Shown here in pieces: positions 45,780-56,754 of a DNA stretch of 64,000 nt. The stretch covers positions 682,001 to 746,000 of the forward strand of contig JAVHKY010000067.1 in NCBI GenBank assembly GCA_035079385.1. Reading direction: 5' to 3'. The translations under genes were made by a program, and so were the position numbers. Position 1 is the first letter of the stretch. Every line of letters begins with the position of its first letter. Under the pieces are notes generated by a model that was given only the letters and a program-made list of their open reading frames with translations, was not told where the DNA came from and made no database searches. The DNA comes from Aspidiotus rigidus. Taxonomy: Eukaryota; Arthropoda; Insecta; Hemiptera; Diaspididae.

Positions 45780-47425
45780 AACTATACAGGAACTTCAGTA
45801 TAACTAACCTATCGAGACAGCAACCGAATCAAATGATCGAGTTTACGCCAGAAAAGCTCTCACACAGCCATAAACATATAGACTAGATCGACACTTCAAG
45901 TAAACACGACTCTGATCTCGATCCTACCCGCCACGATAGGACCAGACTAGCTCAGTCAGCAGAACATGGATACTTTCCATCAGGGTCGAAAGGGTAATCT
46001 AGGGATATGGTACTGGTTCACGAAGATTCACTTTTAGAGATCACCTAGGCTATAGGATACGTAAATACGAGAGGAGGTTCGCGTCGTCGTTAATGTAAGC
46101 TCTACTATCTTACCAGACTCAAAGGAAGAAGTCTGTCACATCGCTATTCATCCGGAGCAGTGACCTACGAAAGCCGGATGGTCGAAGCTAAAATAAAAGA
46201 GTACACGAGGATCGAAATAAAATTCAATCAGAAGGTAGCTGAGGTAAGCTGAAAATAGGAATTTAGAAAATTGGCTGAAAGAAAAATCATCGTAGAGTAG
46301 AAAGGAAGGTTATTCGACGTATGAAAAATCTTCTTCGTTGTTCATTTCAAATTTAGAGTCTTGATTGCTATCAACGTCTAACTTCGTAACTAAGCTATTC
46401 GGAGAAAAGGAGCGAACCCGATAAAAGTTCATTTTACAATACACATTTTAATATCGAAACTTAAATCTAACAACAAACTAGACAGGGTAAATATGAGTCC
46501 TGCTAGGTGTGTAGAATTGAATTCGTCTCTATTAATTAAAATGATATTAGATAGCAAACTTGATTAAGTATGATGATACTGCCATCGTCGAATCAGATTT
46601 CTTCATTTTTACGATGCTCCTTTTCATCGAAACGTTGGTAAAGCTCATTGCCTGGCATTCGATATGCTCCGTCCATAATCGAACACTCAAATCACCTCTC
46701 AGGTAAAAACAACCACGAAAAAACTGAGAAGGCGGGAACTCGTAAGGCGGGACCCACAAAGTTCAAGGTTTTGACTCGTGCCACTCGAATCTGTTTATCC
46801 TGCATGCCGATCACGAATCGACATGCAGCTTTTGACGAAACTTTCCAAGAAGGCTTAATCGAAAGCAATTCAGAAAAATTTCCCACCGTCGGAACTTTGA
46901 AAAGATTAACATTTTTACTCTCGAAACACTGTCTCAATAGTATAGCTAATAAAAAAGATAGGAACAATTTCATTAGGAGACTTTCGAAGCTAAATAGTAA
47001 AATCTCAAAGAACGAGCACATTGTTAAGAAACTACGAGTTCCTAAGCCCATATTCACGGCGATCCGTACGTGACTGTTCGCGAGATTTCCAAAAAACGCA
47101 CTCTCGAGCCATCGTTGAGCAAAGCCCGCGATGCACTCGAGGAGTTCCTTTCTTTTCCCCGCACCCGATCGTCTTCGCCGCTTAATCAACGTAGAAGGAG
47201 AAGGTACGGAATAGTAAGGATAAAAATGGGGAAAACCGGACATTAACTGGGAGTAAATACCAGGATACGCGTAAAATCGGTGTAACGTTTTAGGATTGAG
47301 ACAAGACGGAATTTTTCTATTTGATACAGCGGCGAATACGTTAGGTTCGGTATTACGAGCGGACACGTACACGTACACACACTCACACTCACACGACCAA
47401 AATTCGTTCGGTAAATCGTTGTTAT
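45780..47425. other. Unidentified 1.65-kb insert splitting PLE D
   Basis: Lies between the thumb piece ending RWIKLPFVK (47422) and the continuation starting near 45779. No inverted repeats or clear target duplication were found by eye. Open frames on opposite strands at 46648-47073 and 46692-47378 overlap, so at most one is real, and neither has a known domain. 47367-47396 is an (AC)-rich stretch. It could be a non-autonomous element or the result of a rearrangement. Confidence 0.5.
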
Positions 47426-48714
47426 TTCACAAACGGGAGCTTGATCCAACGTAATCTCTTATTATTATTACCACTCAGATCGCGGGGGAGGGAAGTGGTA
47501 GAATCAAGGCCCTTCCTCGTAAGTTTTTTACGGACCATACGGTCAATGTCCAAGTTGACCTCATTCACAGCGGCCAAGTGCTTAATGGTCGCCAGCTCCT
47601 TTTGGAAAGCTGGTTGACTTAGCGGAATGCTAGTCAGTCGATGAATACAACTATTGAAGGCAGCAATCTTATGAGAAAATGGACAGAAGGACGATCCGTG
47701 GACAACTGTATCGGTCGAAGTATCCTTCCTGAATATCGCAAATTCATGGTCCCCATCTCTGTCAGAGATAGTGAGATCCAGAAAGTTTATGGAAGAACCT
47801 CCAATTTCTGTAGTGAATTTTATGGAGGGATACATTTTTATTCAGATACTGAAGAAACTCACCAAGGAGCTCTTGAGGACTGGCCCACGCACATAATATA
47901 TCGTCCACATACCGGTGCCAGTAAGCACTTGGCCAGAGGACAACAAGTCATCCTCAAGTCTGGACGTAAATATCTCCGAAACGAGAGAGCCCAAAGGAGA
48001 GCCGATGGGGATGCCTACCTCCTCAGGGAACTCGTAAAATTTCCCATTGAACTTACAGAAGTTAGGGGACCAGCACGCATTAACGAGGCCAAAAAATTCC
48101 TGTATCTCGTTATGAGGAATGTTGAACTTTGCAAGTAGGTCACCCATATACTGCATAGTATGGGCCTTTGGTATGTTGGGAAAGAGGCCGGCTACATCAA
48201 ATGAGCAGAGGCTAGTACCCGGAGGCAAGGTAATATTTTTGAGCCTCTCGGCCAGAGAAACCGAATTTTTAACGGAGTAGGGGGACTCGTACTCGATTCG
48301 AGACTTGAACCAACGATCCAAGAACTTGGCCAGAAAATAGGCAGGGGGGGAGACGTAGGACACGACAGGCCGCATAGGAGTATTCATCTTGTGAACTTTT
48401 GGCAACCCATAGAGGAGGGGGGGAACAGGGTTAGGTACGAGCAGGGCTTTTTTGAGCGAAGAACTTTTTATGATTAACTCACTCCCGTTCACAACTTTCC
48501 TAACCTCTTTGACGTAGTTAGGAAAGTTAAAAGAGCTATTTTCAATAGCTCCACATTGAGTGAGAACTTCTTGAACCTTGGAAACGTAGGAGGATTTCTC
48601 CTGGACTACGATCGCGTTACCCTTGTCGGCTTTAGTAAGGATTAACCCCTGGTCCCTGACCTTCCTCCTCAGATTATCTATCACCTCACATGCGTAATTG
48701 TTTATACGAGGGAG
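47422..48714 (-). pseudogene. PLE family D reverse transcriptase
   Basis: 48684-47842 reads LILTKADKGNAIVVQEKSSY, PVVSYVSPPAYFLAKFLDRW, SFDVAGLFPNIPKAHTM, VGIPIGSPLGSLVSEI. The YVDD stretch falls at a small deletion and frame slip: the copy reads LTGTGMWTIYYVRG where families A and B have YWHRYVDDxLCxWTG. 47835-47422 gives the thumb (SIKFTTEIGGSSINFLDLTI, IKHLAAVNEVNLDIDRMVRK). Apart from that break it is the best preserved RT of the A/B/D group. Confidence 0.85.
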
Positions 48715-48754
48715 GGGGGTGTCGCGGACTCAGCTTGCGCCGAACTGAACCTTT

Positions 48755-48762
48755 CTCAAGAG
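48755..48762. repeat. Left target-site duplication of hAT/COX2 element 2
   Basis: CTCAAGAG, repeated exactly at 51351-51358. Confidence 0.9.
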
Positions 48763-51350
48763 CAGTGTTTCTCAATCTCTCTTATATCGCGGCACATTTT
48801 TCCATGAGATGATATTACTGCGGCACAGCATTTCCAGAACTCCAAATTGTATATCGAAAATTTTTGCACGTTTTGACATTTTTTTGGTCTCTACAGATTT
48901 CCTCCTCCTAATTTCAGAATTTGTGGCCTACAAGATGGCTATATGAGACCTCATCCTTCTTTCTCTGTACTACGGTCACAAGAAACAAGAGCTTTGATCT
49001 TCCACCGGGACTCGAAAAAATTTTTCTACCAATATACGCAAAAAAGTCTGGATGCTTCCCGTATTTACTGGAAACCCTCCGGGCTCTTCTAATTCCGAAA
49101 TTTATGAAAAAACATGAAATATAATCTGTATTTCTGGCCAAGTCACAGGAAGTTCTTGATTTTTATGACAGTGACTGCAGGTTTGGACTCAAGTTTAAGT
49201 AATTATAACTGGAACTGACATCATTCAAAAATTGCAACACATCGGTCAGATAGGGCTTATGATTACTTTTCCAAGTAATTTCATCAATGAAATATTCTAT
49301 TTAAATTTAAAAAATTAAAATTATCAATTTAATAAAAATTTTTGAAAAATGAATTTAATAAAATTAATGAATTAATATAAAAGAAAATTAATAGTTAATA
49401 TTTTGATTATGATTAAAATTAAATAAATTATGAATTTAATTTATAATAATTAAATTAAATAGAAAATACACAATTGGGTTTTTTTGATATCATTAATAAA
49501 TCTAATTATTTCATTATCTTCAAGTATTACTTTTATAATTCTTATATTATAAAGAATATTAATTTTTAAATTTGAAATTTAATTTTTAAATTCTTTTGAA
49601 AAGTTTGATTTTTAAATTTATTATGAGTTTAATAGCAATCAGCTTTATTTTCAATTTCTATTTTTAATTGATTTCGAATATTTAATTATTATTATTAAAC
49701 ATTGAATTTATTCAATTTATTTAATATTTTATTTTTTAAATACGAAATTATTTTTAAATTATATAATAATAATGGAATTTTTTATTTTATAGTTAATAAA
49801 TTATTTCAAAATAAAATAAAATCAGAGAAAATAATATATCGTCGGGGTATTCTATATATAATTCATTCATAAACATTACCATCAATAAATATTAAAATAG
49901 ATTGTATCCCCAATCAATTGAATAGAATTACAGATTGAATTATAAAACTTCTTTCAACATCGAGGTAACAAATTAAGAATTTTTATTGAATCATTCTATT
50001 ATCCCTAAAGATATTAATATTGTAATTATTTAAATTTATTTTCTTAGTTAAATTAATAAATTAAATTTAAAAATTTTAATTTGTACTAAGAATCAAAATT
50101 ATTATTATTGTATACAATTTTTTAATTGGAAATTAAATATATTTATTTATGTTAATAAAATGTTTTCAATATTTTATTTAGTTAAAGTAATAACATTAAT
50201 TCGTCAAGTTATTAAAAAAAAAAAAAACAATTCTTTTTTAGTTCAAAAATTGCAACACATCGGTCAGATAGGGCTTATGATTACTTTTCCAAGTAATTTC
50301 ATCAATGAAATATTCTATTTAAATTTAAAAAATTGAAATTATCGATTTAATAAAAATTTTTTAAAAATGAATTTAATAAAATTAATGAATTAATATAAAA
50401 GAAAATTAATAGTTAATATTTTGATTATGATTAAAATTAAAATAATTAAAATTAAATAAATTATGAATTTAATTTATAATAATTAAATTAAATAGAAAAT
50501 ACACAATTGGGTTTTTTTGATATCATTAATAAATCTAATTATTTCATTATCTTCAAGTATTACTTTTATAATTCTTATATTATAAAGAATATTAATTGTT
50601 AAACTTGAAATTTAATTTTTAAATTCTTTTGAAAAGTTTGATTTTTAAATTTATTAGGAGTTTAATAGCGATCAGCTTTATTTTCAATTTTTATTTTTAA
50701 TTAATTTCGAATATTAATTATTATTAAAAATTCAATTTATTCAATTTATTTAATATTTTATTTTTTAAATATGAAATTATTTTTAAATTATATATTATTT
50801 ATGGAATTTTTTATTTTATAGTTGATAAATTATTTTGAAATAAAATAAAATCAGAGAAAATAATATATCGTCGGGGTATTCTATATATAATTCATTCATG
50901 AACATTACCATCAATAAATATTAAAATAGATTGTATCCCCAATCAATTGAATAGAATTACAGATTGAATTATAAACATTCTTTCAACATCGAGGTAAAAA
51001 ATTATTAATTTTTATTGAATCATTCTATTATCCCTAAAGATATTAATATTGTAATTATTTAAATTTATTTTCTTAGTTAAATCAATAAATTAAATTTAAA
51101 AATTTTAATTTGTACTAAGAATCAAAATTATTATTATTGTATACAATTTTTTAATTGGAAATTAAATATATTTATTTATGTTAATAAAATGTTTTCAATT
51201 TATTTAGTTAAAGTAATAACATTAATTCGTCAAGTTATTAAAAAAAAATGACAATTCTTTTTTAGTTCATGTTGATTTATGTTTTTGATAAAACTTGAGG
51301 CGGGCTTGCGGCACAGTGATGTGCCGCGGCACACCGGTTGAGAAACACTG
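48763..51350. mobile_element. hAT-type non-autonomous element carrying COX2-like DNA, copy 2 (cargo duplicated)
   Basis: Same ends as copy 1 (CAGTGTTTCTCAA...TTGAGAAACACTG) with an exact 8-bp duplication of its own. The first ~460 bp are almost identical to 26037-26500. The AT-rich cargo is present twice in tandem (49224-50241 and 50242 to about 51268, period about 1018 bp). The repeat junction lies at TTCA, shared by the start and the end of the unit, which suggests a microhomology-mediated or unequal-exchange duplication. It keeps an inner palindrome near the right end (GCGGCACAGTGATGTGCCGC) that copy 1 has lost. No transposase. Confidence 0.9.
49224..51268 (+). other. Two tandem COX2-like cargo units
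   Basis: In the second unit (about 50892-50970) the mitochondrial-code reading is IHSWTLPSMNIKMDC and PNQLNSIT, with Trp as TGA. The first unit (about 49862) has TAA at that codon, as in copy 1. Both also hold ATATCATTAATAAATCTAAT followed by TTCATTATCTTCAAGTATTA. The use of TGA as Trp supports mitochondrial origin. Confidence 0.8.
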
Positions 51351-51358
51351 CTCAAGAG
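51351..51358. repeat. Right target-site duplication of hAT/COX2 element 2
   Basis: CTCAAGAG, the partner of 48755-48762. Confidence 0.9.
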
Positions 51359-53379
51359 CATATCAAAAAATTAGAAAAACCCATTAAAAACTCGAGCAAT
51401 GAGAAACGTTTTTCGGTACCATGTTTATAATACTCGTTTCCATGCACGAAGCACACCCATAGAATGGCGCGAGTGAGTACATGAGCCACTCAGCCTAATA
51501 TACAGTATACTAGGTTTATACCAAGTTAAGAAATACTTGAGAAAGGGGACCTTTGGCATTATTATGATTAAGATGGACGTACGAAGAGTCGATAAAATAG
51601 ATAGAATCGATTCAATATGATCAATAGAATCAAATTATTGGATCAAAGTGTAGGAAGCAAGCATACACAATGCTACACTATCTGTCCCTGGAGGAGATAT
51701 GTTCGCTTCTGTGCTGTGTCACATTGTCTTTTTCCCCTACATTATTTCCGTACGTGGTAGCGAGTTTGACGAAAATTTGACCTAATCGAGCACTTTTTCC
51801 CTGCAAAATACTACGTATATCTCATGTCGAAAAGTAATACTCCACTTCCACTCTATCGTCTTGTAGACATGATATTACAGTGAAGTACGGACCTATACGT
51901 TGTTATCTTTTAATCCGACATTTTCTCTCTTATATGTACTAATGCGTTTCACCGCGGAACGACAAAGCAATTATTTCAATTAAATGGCGGGAGAACTTTT
52001 CAAGAACAATAGTCAGAAAACATCATTCAAATACCATCGCTCTACTCTTTGAAGGATAATGCCGCATTAGAATAACTTATTCATTGCGCTACACTGTCTC
52101 TCGTTTTACGATTTCATCGGACGCGACCTCATAACTGCAATATGTAGCTCACGCTACAGCTCTTGTGTGCGAGTAGCCTATCTTTACGCCGAAGATTGTG
52201 AGAGCGGAAATAAAGTACGATAGAAAGGAGTAAATAAATTCTCGCAAACTTCTCTCGCGCTCGTATTTCTCGAGCTCCGTACGGCCCAAGTTTGCGCTTT
52301 AATATCGTTTCGTTCGCTCGAAATCAGAGTAACTTTTCTAGAATGGAATCGATAGCGAAATACGATCGTCGATGCAAATTTTATTAAGAAATTCTACGTA
52401 GTTCGACGTTGATGACCGAGTAAAAAGTGTTTCCTATACAAATGCAGTGGGTAAAGGTTACGATCCTGAAAATGTCGATATGTATACTATACATCTTCCA
52501 TAAAATGCAGTAATCTGCGCATTTTATCCCGATTCCTCGGTATTACGTCTAAATTATGTCATAATACCGATACGGTAATTTATTTTCGCCGGAGATAAAT
52601 TGACAAGCCGTCAAATACATGTTGACGGATTATCCGCGTAAAAATACAAGAATATGATTTGCCAATTTGGTTATGTATAGTGCACAACAAAAAATACCGA
52701 ACTTGGAAAAGTTCACACCTTTTTTTTCTCTCTCTCTCTCTTTCTTTTCCAGCTATAAATCTTCCCACCGATAATTGAAGTTTCGTTTGAGACTTTGTGA
52801 GCCGAGTTCGTATTCTCGACTAGGAATTTGTTAAGTGTCTTCGAGGTATTTTACAATTTTTTTTCTTATTCCGGGACCGAACGCGACAATTAAACTCACG
52901 TTTATATCGCGTAGTAAACTTGACGATACTTTTCAGATACGGTACCTTTTACTGTTATGGTATAGTGTATTAACGCAATCTCTCAGACGTGAAAGAATTA
53001 TCGAAGTGCACAGCTGAGATGAATAGCTATTTCACGTGTACACTAATTCTCAATTTCCATAATCTCGAGACTAAAAATTCAATTTCCTTCCGCGCAGCTA
53101 GATTGAGATGCTCTTGCAGAGAGAGAAAGGCAAAAAAAGAAACGATTTACCTGTTCGATAAAAATGTTTCGTAACTCTTTATTTTTCTACATTTCTCGTG
53201 CTCGTATTTCGCAAGTTTATTTTATTTGACTTTTCTCTTTTTTCTTGAAGGAAAGTATTCAAAGAGGGAAAAGATTATCTTTATGTGCGTTATTTACCAA
53301 TGGAAAGCGTTTTTCCAACGTAAAACCTGATAAAGTATTTTTCGATAGGTACCAGTCTGCACTAGGAACGTAATGACGA
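51359..53379. other. No gene recognised
   Basis: Low-repeat sequence; a CT-rich patch at 52719-52750. Frames at 52580-52768 (minus) and 52835-53174 (plus) have no domain. Confidence 0.45.
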
Positions 53380-53695
53380 TGTACAGGATTATAAAACGCA
53401 GGATGAAAACCAAAGAGGCGAAGGACACGGCCGATCCAATTCAACGCTTCTTATTACCACGTTTCAATTCGCCAGGGAGGGAGGTAGTGGAATCTTTAGA
53501 AACCATTATACCAATGTTCATATTGATCTCATATACTCTGGCTAGGTGTTTTATGGTTATCAGTTTCTCATGGAAAGCAGACCGACTCAAACAAATATAC
53601 GTCAGTCTATGGATCAAGCTATAAAACGTATCAATCTCGTGAGCACTTGGACGAAATGACGACTTGTGGACTCCAATATCAGTGTAGATCAAAAG
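53380..53695 (-). pseudogene. PLE A/D-type RT thumb fragment
   Basis: Minus strand, 53692-53441: VHKSSFRPSAHEIDTFYSLI, HRLTYICLSRSAFHEKLITI, KHLARVYEINMNIGIMVSK, then FGFHPAFYNP in another frame near 53400. This matches the thumb-to-linker part of families A and D at lower identity. A fragment of a separate, older PLE copy. Confidence 0.7.
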
Positions 53696-54075
53696 ATTCT
53701 ACTCTGGTTAGCTTACGAGAGCACTCACGGGTGTTACGCCATCATTAGTTGCATCGCTACTTAGGAACAAGGCCTTAGATATTAGTTTTCATAGTCCAAC
53801 ACCGTGATCTAATTGGCTACAACAATACTGCGTTGTGATTGGTACTTCCACTTATGTGCCGCGTTTTCATTGGCTACCAGGTTTGCTGTCATCTTATTGG
53901 CCGGTTCTGTACTTTCTGTTTTCTCCAATCACCAGGCTGAATAATCGTTCACTGTCAAACAGGATTACATTGTTCAAGAGACTAGCTTTTTTCCTCGGTG
54001 CCTTTGCGATCTCCATCTGTTCCGAGAGGTTTCTCCTCTTCACGCGGTTCCATATTTCTATGACTTTGAAAATCC

Positions 54076-54330
54076 TTAATTGCAGAGAAGGCCAAATGAT
54101 GACTTACCATTTTCTTTTTCCTTAAATATTTTGTGCTCGTTTCTCCTAATGTCGAACTTTTTCCCATCAATCTCACCAATATAGATGCCCTCGGACTGTT
54201 CGCAAGAGAGCTTGTACACCCCGCTCAAGTTTTCCTGCGTTTGGTCGTTGCTTATTCTTTTCACCATAGGCATGGATGGGTTCTTATGGATGCCCACAAC
54301 TTTGTTGGTGTACTTTCCTATATGTATGCT
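54076..54330 (-). pseudogene. PLE family C GIY-YIG region, inverted part of copy 2
   Basis: Minus strand: IHIGKYTNKVVGIHKN, MVKRISNDQTQENLSGVYKL, SCEQSEGIYIGEIDGKKFDI and RRNEHKIFKEKENGKSSFG. It keeps the RRNEHK segment that copy 1 has lost, but the first zinc-pair Cys partner is Ser (CEQS). Truncated. Confidence 0.8.
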
Positions 54331-54333
54331 ACT

Positions 54334-55064
54334 ACATTCTTGAAAGAAAACTCCCAGTTTGTACCTAAACAAATCATCAGAAATATCAAGGAGCTGATGA
54401 ATGGATTGGACAAGCGGTTATCAAGGGCAACGATAAACTGGTAGCCTTGCACTTGACAAACGTATTTGGTTACCAAAGGGAAGGACATTTCACTCTGCTA
54501 CGAAACTAACAACAGATATGATAGGAAACCTGACGCGCTGAAGAACGCCAAAATATTTGGAGAGATCGTGGACCAGAACTACTGCCGATTCAATGACCAG
54601 TTCCACAGCCAGGAAGAAGGACTAGCCACGGGGTCACCGCTGTCACCGAGACTGGTGGAAATATTCATGAATGATACGGAAAAAAAGGTATTGAGACAGC
54701 AGGTCACGAAACTCGATCGAGCCTTGGGCTAGATAGCTAGATGATATTCTATTTGTGTGATCAGGCACTACTATATCAAGGGAGAATGAAAATTGCTAAT
54801 GAAGAATAGCACAATGGTGAAGGAATATTCGAAGACATACATGTAAGAATCCGCGTGAAGAGAAGAAAACTCTGGGAAGAGATGGAGATTTCAAAGGAAA
54901 AGAGGAGAAAAACAAGCCTCTTGAACAACGTAATCACGTTTGACAGCAAACGATTATTGTTTGATGAGACAGAAACAACAGAACCGACTACAGAATTACA
55001 GCAAACACTTGGGCATATGGCGCAGTATTTTTGTAGCCAATTAGATCACGGTGTTAGACTATGA
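54334..55064 (+). pseudogene. PLE family C RT palm and tail, plus part of copy 2
   Basis: Pieces: FLKENSQFVPKQIIRNIKEL; NQNYCRF-type text as DQNYCRFNDQFHSQEEGLAT followed by GSPLSPRLVEIFMND (54466-54732); the YVDD is damaged (AR-LDDILFV after a stop). Then a deletion, then the tail KRRKLWEEMEISKEKRRKTS and LLNNVITFDSKRLL (54855-55064). Inactive. Confidence 0.75.
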
Positions 55065-55271
55065 AAAAACAACGGCCTCCTTAACTAAGTTAAACGAGGA
55101 ACCCAAGGAACTTGTTTTATGAGTCATATGGGATTTGGTATTGAGAATTCAAGGAAGCCTAGAACTAGAAAGCTAGTATAAAGAAGGCCTAGACCTACTA
55201 CAAGCCTAGTATAATATAGTTTGAGAGTCTAGATTTTTTATATAATTAAGGTAGCTCGAGAGTTGAAATTT

Positions 55272-55405
55272 GTGACCCCGTCTACAGAAACCCGCCTTAG
55301 TGTTCAATTACAATCAGGAGAAAAGGAATCATCCTCCCACTGTAGAAGATCCTTTTCTCCAGATCGATATTCAACGCTGAGGCGGATTTCTGTAGACGGG
55401 GTCAC
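55272..55405. mobile_element. 134-bp fold-back MITE inside the minisatellite array
   Basis: Left arm GTGACCCCGTCTACAGAAAC and right arm reversed GTGACCCCGTCTACAGAAAT, continuing CCGCCT(T/C)AG(T/C)GTT with few mismatches to GGAGAAAAGGA in the middle. The whole element is nearly one perfect hairpin. It breaks a monomer (GTTGAAATTT before, ATTTTTGCAAGTCC after) with a possible 4-bp ATTT duplication. Confidence 0.85.
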
Positions 55406-56754
55406 ATTTTTGCAAGTCCCTCTCATATCATATATAGCTCGATGGTCGAAATTTTTCTAAGTACCCCTCCTATCATAATTATATAGCTCGAGAGTCGACA
55501 TTTTTCCAAGCCCCACTCCTATCGTACATGGCTCGAGAGTCGAAATTCTTTCCAAGTCCCCCTCCTATCATATATAGCTTGAGAGTCGAAATTATTCTAA
55601 ATCTCCCTCTATGAGAGTCGAAATTCTTTCAGTCCCTCTCCTATCATATGTAGCTCGAGAGTTGAAATTTTTCCAAGTCCCTCTACTATCATATATAGCG
55701 CGATAGTCGAAATTTTCCCAAGTCCCCCCCCCCCTATCATACATAGCTCAAGTCTAAATTTTTCAAGTACCCCTCCCATCACATATAGCTTGAGAGTCGA
55801 AATGTTTCCTAGTCCCTCTCCTATCATGGCACGAGAGTCAAATTTTTCAAGTCTCCCTCCCATCACATATAGATTGAGAGTCGAAATGTTTCCAAGTCCC
55901 TCTCCTATCATGGCTCGAGAGTCAAATTTTTCAAGTCCCCCTCCCATCACATATAGCTTGAGAGACGAAATTTTTTCAAGTACCCCTCCTATCATAATTA
56001 TATAGTTCGAGATCAACATTTTTCTAAGTCCCTCTCCTATCATATATAGCTTGAGAGTCAAAATTTTGCCAAGTCCTGCCCCCCTATCATATATAGCTCG
56101 AGTGTGGAAAATTTTCAAGTCCCCCACCCATCACATAGAGCTTGAGAGTAGAAATTTTTTCAAGTCGCTCTCCTATCATATGTAGCTCGAGACTTGAAAT
56201 TTTCCAAGTGCCCTTCCCATCACATATAGCTCGATAATCGACATTTTTCCAAGTCTTCCTCCCCCCCTATCATAAATAGCTCGAGAGTCGAAATTTTCCA
56301 AGTCCCCCTCCCATCACATATAGCTTGAGAGTCGAAATTTTTCCAAGTCCCGCCCCCCTATCATATATAGCTCGAGTGTCGAAATCTAAGCACCACTACT
56401 TTCGTACATGGCTCTAGAGTCGAAATTTTGCAAGTCCCCCTCCCATCACATATAGCTCGATAGTCGAAATTTTTCCAAGTCCCGCCCCCTATCATATATA
56501 GGTCGAGCGTCGAAATTTTCCAAATCCTCCTCCCATAACATATAGCTTGAGAGTCGCAATTTTTTTGAGTACCCCTTCTATCATAATTATATAGTTCGAG
56601 AGTCGAAATCTTTCTAAGCCCCACTCCTATCGTACATGGCTCGTGAGTCGAAATTTTTTCCAAGTCCCCCTCCTATAATATATAGCTTAAGAGTCGAAAT
56701 TATTCTAAGTCCCCCTCTATGAGAGTCCAAATTTTGTCAGTCCCTCTCCTATCA

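Larger units (their letters stand above)
45050..48725 (-). mobile_element. Penelope-like element family D
   Basis: Minus strand. From 48725: PPLPR start point (the same truncation point as family A), N-terminal KADKG motif, RT, thumb, then an unrelated insert at 45780-47425, then GIY-YIG and a 3' region with a hammerhead-like motif at 45142-45180. The 5' side ends at about 48725, 38 bases before the second hAT/COX2 element. Confidence 0.85.

Noticed and set aside
46648..47378. Overlapping frames on opposite strands in the PLE D insert (141 and 228 codons)
   Set aside because: No recognisable domain, no splice or start support, and mutually exclusive; kept only as an unidentified insert.
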